NCBI GenBank assembly: GCA_943914435.1 | Contig: CALUBY010000004.1 | Location: forward strand, 1 to 28,934 | DNA: 28,934 nt | Source of the DNA: an uncultured bacterium | GTDB lineage: Bacteria; Patescibacteriota; Minisyncoccia; Phycocordibacterales; Phycocordibacteraceae | Reading direction: 5' to 3' | Shown: piece by piece, positions 23,288-28,934 of the stretch | Position numbering within the stretch: position 1 is the stretch's first letter | Layout of the letters: the number at the start of each line of letters is the position of its first letter | The notes under the pieces: generated by a model | The model's database searches: none | What the model was told of the DNA's origin: nothing | Seen by the model: only the letters and a program-made list of their open reading frames with translations | Translations under genes and position numbers: made by a program

Positions 23288-24118
23288 ATGAGTGATAAAG
23301 GACAGAACAAGGATTCGTACGCAATGAAGGCATCCAAAAATAATGCCGATAGTACTGATTTTGTCCTAGACAAAGCTATATTTTCAAACGTATTTGAAAA
23401 AGACATACGTCGCGTCTACATCTACAAAAAAGCAGAGCGACTCGCGAAAGCGATTCATATGATTGGTCCGGCCTTCATCCAGTCGACCCCTCTCAAGGAT
23501 AGGCTCGATCGAGTAGCGATAGGGTTGGTGGACGCCGCGGTGCTTCCGCCGATAGCCTCCCGTGAAGCACTTTCTCGTGAGCTTCTCGCCCTCTCAAGCA
23601 TCCTTGGTATCGCTCGCACCGGAGGCATGCTCTCGAGCATGAACGCCGACCTCATCGTGCATGAAGCGCACGTTCTTCTCGCTGAAGCAGCAGGGTATGA
23701 GGAGCCGCGTCTTACGCTTGAGGAGTTCCCGACACTCGCCGCACTCGCGTCGCTCGCGAAGAGTTCAGCGTCTGATACCAAAAATGATGTGGCCCGTCTC
23801 CGCTCTCTTGCGCGCGTGACGTATGACGCAACGCTTGAAGAAATGGGCGTGTCTGATAAAGGACAAACAAAAGGACATGTAAAGGACAGTCAGTCAGGGG
23901 TACCGAAAGCGGTAGGGAAGTCACCGGCATCAAGTGAGCGCCGTGACAGCATCCTTGCGGTCCTTGGTACAAAAGGCGCGTCTCACATAAAGGATATCTC
24001 TCTCATTGTGCGCGACGTGAGCGAGAAGACGATACAGCGGGAACTCGCAGCACTTGTCTCTGAAGGGCTTGTTACGCGGAAAGGGGACCGCAGGTGGACC
24101 ACCTACGAGCTCGCCTAG
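23288..24118 (+). CDS. Winged-helix DNA-binding protein, function unknown
   Basis: The 276-residue protein has a polar N-terminus, an alpha-helical region (about 35-135, with RRVYIYKKAERLAKAIHMIG and VAIGLVDAAVLPPIASREAL), a linker, and a C-terminal winged helix (about 216-276: RRDSILAVLGTKG, HIKDISLIVRDVSEKTIQRE, LVSEGLVTRKGDRRWTTYEL as successive parts). It probably binds DNA as a regulator. The start at 23288 is chosen from AAGGA at 23279-23283 and the promoter directly upstream; a longer frame from GTG 23195 would run through the promoter. The peptide SDKGQ occurs at the start (2-6) and again at 189-193, and the DNA word AAAGGACA appears five times in or next to the gene. It is divergent from ftsK. 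Confidence 0.72.
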   Translation: MSDKGQNKDSYAMKASKNNADSTDFVLDKAIFSNVFEKDIRRVYIYKKAERLAKAIHMIGPAFIQSTPLKDRLDRVAIGLVDAAVLPPIASREALSRELLALSSILGIARTGGMLSSMNADLIVHEAHVLLAEAAGYEEPRLTLEEFPTLAALASLAKSSASDTKNDVARLRSLARVTYDATLEEMGVSDKGQTKGHVKDSQSGVPKAVGKSPASSERRDSILAVLGTKGASHIKDISLIVRDVSEKTIQRELAALVSEGLVTRKGDRRWTTYELA

Positions 24119-24157
24119 CGAGTCTTTCGTACCTGTAGGAAGCGTGAAGACCCTTGG

Positions 24158-24186
24158 TTGACGCAATGCCATAAAAGGCCTACTAT
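24158..24186 (+). promoter_or_regulatory. Near-consensus promoter in the non-coding region
   Basis: TTGACG (24158-24163), exactly 17 bases, then TACTAT (24181-24186); start expected near 24193. This is the best sigma-70-type match I found in the window. It would drive either a separate RNA or a 525-base leader for the surface protein gene at 24718. Confidence 0.65.
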
Positions 24187-24192
24187 TGTCCC

Positions 24193-24717
24193 GTGGTACC
24201 CGCAAGGATCCAAGCGTGAGCTAAAGGCCGGAAACGGCCTGTTTTGCGTTTAGTGTTTAAGCGGTTATCCACATCGTCTTTACCGGTTCGCTGACCAGTT
24301 TCTCTGTATACTACGTATACGCCCGCGCGAAGGACATGTGCCTCTGCGCGGGATTCTGAAACGGCTGGTGTGCGCATCCTGAAAGAAGCGATCCTTGATA
24401 AAGGAATAGTGAACTAAAGTCCAGTAAGGTAAGACCTTGCTGGCACGCCCGTCTTCATGAAAAGGCGGGCGGCTGAAACGGATGCTTTTGATAGACCACG
24501 ATTGAACGCTTGGAAAGATGTACACTCGCCAGCTAGCCGATGGGACGCTCGTCGATAAGGCGCCCTGTCGGATAGTGTGAACCGTTCGAACAAAACTCAC
24601 TCCCTTCCTCTCGGGGAGGGGAGGAGATTACAAAGAGAGAAACGGTGCGTGTCTGATGCATACCTTTATTAGTACCTGCACTCAGATGCGTACTTCACTT
24701 AATTAAATGCAGTCATT
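24193..24717 (+). ncRNA. Candidate structured RNA or long 5' leader, unassigned
   Basis: The 599 bases between 24118 and 24718 have no credible coding frame but hold many helices: AGGCCG-GAAA-CGGCCT (24225-24240); CCCGCGC (24322-24328) with GCGCGGG (24346-24352); GCATCC (24374-24379) closing with GGATGC (24480-24485) around a ten-pair hairpin (24421-24443) and a seven-pair hairpin (24447-24470); ACACT (24522-24526) with AGTGT (24574-24578), enclosing a long stem (24537-24548 with 24560-24571); and CCCTTCC/GGAGGGG (24602-24621). I searched by eye for the RNase P core (GAGGAAAGTCC, ACAGAA), tmRNA ends and SRP signature on both strands and found none. The strand is inferred from the promoter at 24158. 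Exact ends are unknown. It may be an mRNA leader for the following gene. Confidence 0.45.
24225..24251 (+). terminator. Possible weak terminator or attenuator
   Basis: A six-pair GC stem with a GAAA loop (24225-24240) is followed by GTTTTGCGTTT. It could end the winged-helix transcript, or attenuate the RNA started near 24193. The T tract is interrupted, so this is tentative. Confidence 0.35.
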
Positions 24718-26652
24718 ATGACTACGACAAACAACACGATCGCAAAGTTTGCGGCTGTCGTTGCTATGCTCGGTCTCGTCGCTTCGTCGGCTTTCGCTTT
24801 CGCTCCTGCAGCAAAGGCTCAGTCTTCGACCGACCTCCAGGCACAGATCAACGCGCTTCTCGCACAGATCGCAGCGCTTCAGGGTAACACCGGAACTTCT
24901 GCTTCTGTTAACTTCGCAACAGACCTTACTATCGGCTCTACTGGTGCTGATGTAACGGCTCTTCAGAACTGGCTTATCAGCAAGGGCTTCACTATCGCTG
25001 CTGGCGCGACCGGATACTTCGGCGCACAGACAGCATCAGCTCTTGGTGCATACCAGGCTTCAGTTGGTATCTCACCTGCAGCTGGTTACTTCGGCCCGAT
25101 CACTCGCGCTAAGGTAAACGCAGCAGCAGTACCAGGTACTGGCACAGGCACTGGCACCGGAACTGGTTCATCTAACGGTGGATCCCTTTCTGGTGGCGAG
25201 GCTACCCTTAAGGACTTCAAGCTCGTTCGCGAGGAATCTTCTGGCGACGAGGGAGAGGAGGAGGTAGAAGTAGCTACGGCTGAATTCGATGTAGAAGACG
25301 GCGACGTTCGCGTCGAGCGCTTCGAACTCGAGCTCCAGGCTGGCAACACTTCTGACAGCGTTCGCCCTTGGGACTACATCTCGAATGTTTCCCTTTGGGC
25401 AAACGGCGAGAAGCTTGCTGATATGGATGCAGACTCTCGCTCCGATTGGGACGAGAATGATACAGACGCTGGTCACGACGCATCTGCCGCTGACTACTAC
25501 ACCATGACCTTCACTGGTCTTGACTACGTGGTTGACGAGGGTGACACCGCTGAGATCACCATCGCTTTCGACATCGCTAACACTATCGACTCTAATGACC
25601 TTACGCAGACTTTCCGCGTAACGGTTGCTGATGATGGTATCCGCGCTGTTGATGCAGAAGGTATCCAGCAGTACGTCGGTACCGATTCGAAGAACGTATC
25701 CTTCGGCTTCGGCGAGGAGGAGAGCGGTGATCTTCGTGTCCGCACCAACAGTGACGACCCTGACGCATCTATCCTTGTCTCTGACGATGAAGATGAGTCT
25801 GACGAGTACACAGTCTTCGTGTTTGACATCGAGAATCGTGACGACGTTGATGCGCTCATCACTGATCTCTCAATCGGTGTTGACGAGACCGGTTCAGGCT
25901 CGACAACTGATGAGATCATTCGCAAGGCAACTCTCACCATCGATGGTGATGAGTTCGACGGCGAAATATCTGGTTCAGTTGACGGCGCCCTTAGCTTCGA
26001 GGATATCGACGTTGAGATTGCTGGTGACGACCGTGTAGAGGCTACGCTCATGATCACACTTATCCGCAATGCTCCAAACGCAACCATCGTATTCGATGTT
26101 GACGGTGCGGCAGACATTGAGGCAGAAGGTGTTGATTCTGGCGACGATGCCACTATCTCTGGTACTGCTCAGGGCTCGGTCCACACGATCGCAGCTACTG
26201 GCGTTGCTGTAGAGGCAGTTTCTACTAGCGAGTCAGTAACGACTCCTGGTCAGGATTCCACCAAGACCTACGGTACTTACACCATCCGCTTCGACGTAAC
26301 TGCGCTTGAGGACGATGCATTCATCGATGATGTTGCTTCTAGCTCCGCAGCTCTCGCTGATGCAGGTGTAAGCTTCGCTCTTATCGGAGGCTCCTTCACT
26401 GGAACCACGACTGCAGTCCTTACTTCAACTGCTGACTTCGTCAGCGGAAACGGTGGCCGCTTCGAGGTTCGTGAAGGCGAGACCGAGACATTCACTCTTA
26501 CAGTGACCCTCGATCCAAACGCAACTGGTACGTTCGGAGTTCGCCTCAACGGTGTTAACTTCAACGACACTAACGCGACTGCGGATACAACCTTCACGGT
26601 TGATGCGTCCAACCAGGACTTCCGCACCGACGTTATCACTGTCGCTAACTAA
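24718..26652 (+). CDS. Secreted surface protein with peptidoglycan-binding domain (paralogue 1)
   Basis: The 644-residue protein has a signal peptide (about 1-35, hydrophobic core AAVVAMLGLVASSAFAF, likely cut after AKAQ or AKA). A short coiled segment follows (STDLQAQINALLAQIAALQ), then a PG_binding_1-like domain (about 66-136, TIGSTGADVTALQNWLISKG), a GT-repeat linker (140-150), and a long acidic beta-rich region in about three modules. Aspartate-rich stretches such as DDPDASILVSDDEDESDEY suggest calcium binding. No cysteine was seen. Codon use is strongly skewed (TTC, GAC, ATC, CTT), which suggests heavy expression. A major envelope or S-layer-like protein is plausible but inferred. No Shine-Dalgarno. 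The gene at 26981 is a tandem paralogue. Confidence 0.85.
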   Translation: MTTTNNTIAKFAAVVAMLGLVASSAFAFAPAAKAQSSTDLQAQINALLAQIAALQGNTGTSASVNFATDLTIGSTGADVTALQNWLISKGFTIAAGATGYFGAQTASALGAYQASVGISPAAGYFGPITRAKVNAAAVPGTGTGTGTGTGSSNGGSLSGGEATLKDFKLVREESSGDEGEEEVEVATAEFDVEDGDVRVERFELELQAGNTSDSVRPWDYISNVSLWANGEKLADMDADSRSDWDENDTDAGHDASAADYYTMTFTGLDYVVDEGDTAEITIAFDIANTIDSNDLTQTFRVTVADDGIRAVDAEGIQQYVGTDSKNVSFGFGEEESGDLRVRTNSDDPDASILVSDDEDESDEYTVFVFDIENRDDVDALITDLSIGVDETGSGSTTDEIIRKATLTIDGDEFDGEISGSVDGALSFEDIDVEIAGDDRVEATLMITLIRNAPNATIVFDVDGAADIEAEGVDSGDDATISGTAQGSVHTIAATGVAVEAVSTSESVTTPGQDSTKTYGTYTIRFDVTALEDDAFIDDVASSSAALADAGVSFALIGGSFTGTTTAVLTSTADFVSGNGGRFEVREGETETFTLTVTLDPNATGTFGVRLNGVNFNDTNATADTTFTVDASNQDFRTDVITVAN

Positions 26653-26658
26653 TAGCCC

Positions 26659-26676
26659 ATCGAGATACGTCTCGAT
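26659..26676 (+). other. UACG-loop hairpin in 3' UTR of paralogue 1
   Basis: ATCGAGA (26659-26665) and TCTCGAT (26670-26676) form a perfect seven-pair stem with loop TACG. The same element follows the second paralogue at 28859-28872. It precedes the terminator. Confidence 0.6.
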
Positions 26677-26696
26677 AGCTAAAAGTGACGATGTGA

Positions 26697-26712
26697 TCTA
26701 GGGAAACCTAGA
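26697..26712 (+). other. GAAA tetraloop hairpin in 3' UTR of paralogue 1
   Basis: TCTAGG and CCTAGA (six pairs) with loop GAAA, just before the terminator. The second paralogue has lost most of it (TCTGGAAAAG). Confidence 0.5.
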
Positions 26713-26753
26713 AAAGCAAAAACCCCCGCATACGTGCGGGGGTTTTTGCTTTT
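26712..26753 (+). terminator. Strong terminator between the surface-protein genes
   Basis: A perfect 19-pair stem (26712-26730 with 26735-26753), core CCCCCGCA, loop TACG, runs into TTTT. The A-rich left arm makes it potentially bidirectional. The rest of the 328-base gap to 26981 holds a promoter and structured leader. Confidence 0.92.
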
Positions 26754-26828
26754 CTCTGTAGCATCTTTTGCATTCATGTAGGCTTCAGGTATGTACACGT
26801 ACCCTTAGGGGTAGAGAGACGGTTGCGC

Positions 26829-26858
26829 TTGAGTCACGCAAGATGCGGTCTGTATGAT
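26829..26858 (+). promoter_or_regulatory. Promoter of surface paralogue 2
   Basis: TTGAGT (26829-26834), 18 bases, TATGAT (26853-26858), start near 26865. It gives a leader of about 116 bases before ATG 26981. Confidence 0.5.
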
Positions 26859-26892
26859 GTAGGAAAAAGAAGAGTCAGCCGTCTACTTATAT

Positions 26893-26928
26893 AAGGTCAG
26901 CAGCCAAAGTGGCTCGCGTGATGACCTT
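26893..26928 (+). other. Leader hairpin of surface paralogue 2
   Basis: AAGGTCA (26893-26899) pairs with TGACCTT (26922-26928), enclosing AGCC/GGCT (26902-26905, 26911-26914). It lies in the expected 5' leader. Confidence 0.5.
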
Positions 26929-26940
26929 AACGCTTAGCAA

Positions 26941-26958
26941 TGACATGCACGCATGTCA
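26941..26958 (+). repeat. Perfect inverted repeat before surface paralogue 2
   Basis: TGACATG-CACG-CATGTCA, seven perfect pairs with a four-base loop, ending 22 bases before ATG 26981. It is either an mRNA hairpin or an operator-like palindrome. It lies in the in-frame extension from 26909, which I treat as leader. Confidence 0.55.
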
Positions 26959-26980
26959 CGTAACTAACGCAGACAGACAT

Positions 26981-28849
26981 ATGAATATACCTAACACAGT
27001 CTTTGCAAAGACTGCGTCAGTAGTGACCGGGCTTGCGCTCGTGCTTACTATGACCGCAGCAATGCCGGTGAAGGCGCAGACGACAAGCGTGCAGGCACAA
27101 ATCCAGGCGCTTCTGGCGCAGATTGCGATTTTGCAGGCGCAGCTTAACGGCGGGACTACCTCGCCAGTGATTACTATTTCGCGTGACCTAACCATTGGCT
27201 CTACGGGAGCTGACGTAACCACGCTTCAGAACTGGCTTATAACCCGAGGCTACGCGATTCCAGCGGGTGCTACCGGATACTTCGGTGCACAGACCCAGAG
27301 CGCGCTTGCCCGGTATCAGGCTGCAAACGGGATTAGTCCTGCAGCAGGGTACTTCGGTCCCATTACTCGCTCACACATAGCTGCTGTAGTACCTCCTGTT
27401 GTGGTAGTGCCTCCGGTAGATAGGGATGATGACGATGAGCTCTCTGGAGGAGAAGCAAACCTCACAAACTTTGACCTACGAAGCGAAGACTTCGACGGGT
27501 CTGAGGGAGAAAATGAGGTAGAGGTGTTCACTGCCGAGTTCGATGTTGATGACGGTGATGTTCGTGTTGAACGCATGGACATTATGGTTCGTGCAGAAGA
27601 CTCAGGAATGAGTGAGAATCCATGGGACTACTTCGATCGCGTTATCCTTATGAATGATGATGGCGATGAAATTGGAGACATGGACGTCGACAGTCGCTCT
27701 GATTGGGATGAGCAGAATGACGATGAATACCGGCTTACCCTAACAGGTCTCGACTATGTCGTTCGCGAAGGAGACATGGCTGAGATAACGGTAGCGTTTG
27801 ATATCGCTGACAACATTGATTCAAGCGATATCAACCAGGAGTTCGAATTCTGGATAGAGGATGACGGAATCCGTGCAGCCGACTCACTTGGCATCCAGCA
27901 GTACATTGGAAACGATAACGACACCGTATCCTTCGGATTCAGTGAAGAGAACACCGGAGACATCACTATTCGCTCAAGCAGCGATGATCCTGATGCTTCC
28001 ATTCTCGTTGCTGACGAAGATGATGAGTCTGATGAATACCTAGTGTTTGCATTCGAGATTGATAATCAGGAAGACGTAGAAGTACTTCTTACTGATCTCA
28101 TGATTGATGTAACCACTGGTTCGGGAGATGCTGATGACCTTATCCGTCGCGCAACACTCGTGCTTGATGGCGATGAGTTCGATGGTGACATCAACGCGTC
28201 CGGAATTGAGTTTGAAGATATAGACTTCGAGCTTGGAGAGGACGAGGAGATTACTGCAGAACTTATGATTACGCTTGTGCGAGATGCTGCAAACACCACT
28301 ATCTCGTTCGACATTGATTCAGCTGATCTCGAGGCCGAAGGTCTTGAAAGTGGTGATGACTCTGATGTGGGAGGAAGTGCAGATAGTGCGACTCACACCA
28401 TCGCACTCGCCGGCATTGGAATCAATGCTCTTAGTACAAGTCAGGCGGTAGTTACTCCGGGCTCAAATGCATCAGCAACGTACGGCACCTATACTCTTCG
28501 TTTTGAGGTAGAGGCTTTCGATGAAGATGCATACATTGCCACTACGGCTGATACCTCAGGCACGGTTGGTGTCACGTATAGCATTAACGGCAATGCGTTC
28601 TCCGGTTCGCAGACTGAGTATCTGACCTCTACCGCTTCTATAGAAGATGGATTCTATCGAATTGATGAGGGAGACAGCGAGAGGTTTACCTTAACGGTTA
28701 CGCTCGATCCTTCAACCGCAGGAACCTTCTCAGTTGAGCTCGATTCCGTGCGATTCAATGATGAGGATAGCTTCACCGGAAGCACGGTCTTCATGATTGA
28801 TGGCGGTAATCAGGACTACGAAACCGACCCCGTCTACATCGCTAACTAA
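26981..28849 (+). CDS. Secreted surface protein with peptidoglycan-binding domain (paralogue 2)
   Basis: The 622-residue product is a clear paralogue of the gene at 24718. It has a signal peptide (MNIPNTVFAKTASVVTGLAL then VLTMTAAMPVKAQT), a short coil (VQAQIQALLAQIAILQAQL), a PG_binding_1-like domain with TIGSTGADVTTLQNWLITRG, a proline/valine linker (PPVVVVPPVDRDDDDE), and an acidic beta-rich region with the same landmarks (SDWDEQND, GIQQYIGNDNDTVSFGF, DDPDASILVADEDDESDEY). The start at 26981 places the signal peptide exactly as in the first copy; the frame is open back to 26909, but that adds only charged residues and covers the leader hairpins. Codon use is less skewed than in copy 1. Own promoter and terminator. 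Confidence 0.85.
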   Translation: MNIPNTVFAKTASVVTGLALVLTMTAAMPVKAQTTSVQAQIQALLAQIAILQAQLNGGTTSPVITISRDLTIGSTGADVTTLQNWLITRGYAIPAGATGYFGAQTQSALARYQAANGISPAAGYFGPITRSHIAAVVPPVVVVPPVDRDDDDELSGGEANLTNFDLRSEDFDGSEGENEVEVFTAEFDVDDGDVRVERMDIMVRAEDSGMSENPWDYFDRVILMNDDGDEIGDMDVDSRSDWDEQNDDEYRLTLTGLDYVVREGDMAEITVAFDIADNIDSSDINQEFEFWIEDDGIRAADSLGIQQYIGNDNDTVSFGFSEENTGDITIRSSSDDPDASILVADEDDESDEYLVFAFEIDNQEDVEVLLTDLMIDVTTGSGDADDLIRRATLVLDGDEFDGDINASGIEFEDIDFELGEDEEITAELMITLVRDAANTTISFDIDSADLEAEGLESGDDSDVGGSADSATHTIALAGIGINALSTSQAVVTPGSNASATYGTYTLRFEVEAFDEDAYIATTADTSGTVGVTYSINGNAFSGSQTEYLTSTASIEDGFYRIDEGDSERFTLTVTLDPSTAGTFSVELDSVRFNDEDSFTGSTVFMIDGGNQDYETDPVYIAN

Positions 28850-28858
28850 TAGTCTTTT

Positions 28859-28872
28859 CGGGATACGTCTCG
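28859..28872 (+). other. UACG-loop hairpin in 3' UTR of paralogue 2
   Basis: CGGGA and TCTCG (with a G-U pair) around TACG, matching the hairpin after paralogue 1. The flanking bases (GATAGTTAAAGGTGACGATG) also match, so the 3' UTR was duplicated with the gene. Confidence 0.55.
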
Positions 28873-28902
28873 ATAGTTAAAGGTGACGATGTAATCTGGA
28901 AA

Positions 28903-28934
28903 AGCAAAAACCCCGCAGATGCGGGGTTTTTGCT
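28903..28934 (+). terminator. Terminator of surface paralogue 2, at the window edge
   Basis: AGCAAAAACCCCGC (28903-28916) pairs with GCGGGGTTTTTGCT (28921-28934), loop AGAT. The window ends inside it, so its full length is unknown. Confidence 0.9.

Noticed and set aside
24570..24605. TTCGAAC near 24584-24590 as the T-arm of a tRNA or tmRNA
   Set aside because: No flanking five-pair stem, no acceptor stem and no CCA-type end; no tag-peptide frame.
24193..24620. Possible RNase P RNA (AAAGTCC at 24416-24422, GGTAAGACC, length about 400)
   Set aside because: The universal P4 strands (GAGGAAAGTCC with ACAGAA and GGCTTA) are absent on both strands; the similarity is limited to short words.
25134..25170. 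GT-rich repeats in surface paralogue 1 as a CRISPR-like or satellite array
   Set aside because: They encode the Gly-Thr linker in frame; there are no spacers.
26909..26980. N-terminal extension of surface paralogue 2
   Set aside because: It would put 24 charged residues before the signal peptide and turn two leader hairpins into coding sequence; the start at 26981 matches copy 1.

Overview
The window looks like a chromosomal segment of a Patescibacteria (CPR) bacterium, probably of the Parcubacteria lineage. The supporting signs are compact housekeeping genes, short versions of RecO and MetRS, an EF-P with an atypical tip loop, and two secreted proteins that combine a peptidoglycan-binding domain with acidic beta-rich repeats, a type common in that group. 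This placement is an inference from gene content; no rRNA or tRNA gene is present to confirm it. I saw no transposase, prophage, CRISPR array or tRNA gene.

Layout, left to right. Positions 1-1306 hold divergent thyA (-) and dut (+), the dTMP supply pair. Positions 1415-5092 hold glyA, a 38-residue membrane peptide, argS and a small basic protein. Positions 5167-12417 hold ileS, recO, a single-pass membrane protein with a large exported part, and glyQS. Positions 12490-16179 hold a small unknown gene, an AI-2E family transporter, metG and tatD. Positions 16301-17521 hold rpsF-ssb-rpsR, the classic S6/SSB/S18 operon. Then come a 63-residue membrane peptide, efp (-), an ECF sigma factor coupled to a two-helix membrane protein, and a leftward ftsK / small Ig-like protein / recA cluster. 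A divergent winged-helix protein follows. From 24119 to the end lies a 600-base non-coding region rich in helices, then two tandem paralogous surface proteins.

The most notable protein is IleRS: a complete histidine-phosphatase (phosphoglycerate-mutase-like) domain with all recognisable catalytic residues lies inside the catalytic half of the synthetase, between the CP1 editing domain and the KMSKS loop, in one unbroken frame. The most notable non-coding element is the structured region at 24158-24717, which has a near-consensus promoter (TTGACG-17-TACTAT) and several nested helices. I could not assign it to RNase P RNA, tmRNA, SRP RNA or a known riboswitch.

Transcription signals show a pattern. 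Many first genes of transcription units have a -10-like hexamer ending only 6-9 bases before the start codon and no Shine-Dalgarno sequence, which implies leaderless or nearly leaderless mRNAs. Other genes (12490, 17647, 4751, 23288) have a recognisable Shine-Dalgarno. Strong intrinsic terminators separate most units. The two surface-protein genes share a conserved 3' UTR with UACG-loop hairpins.
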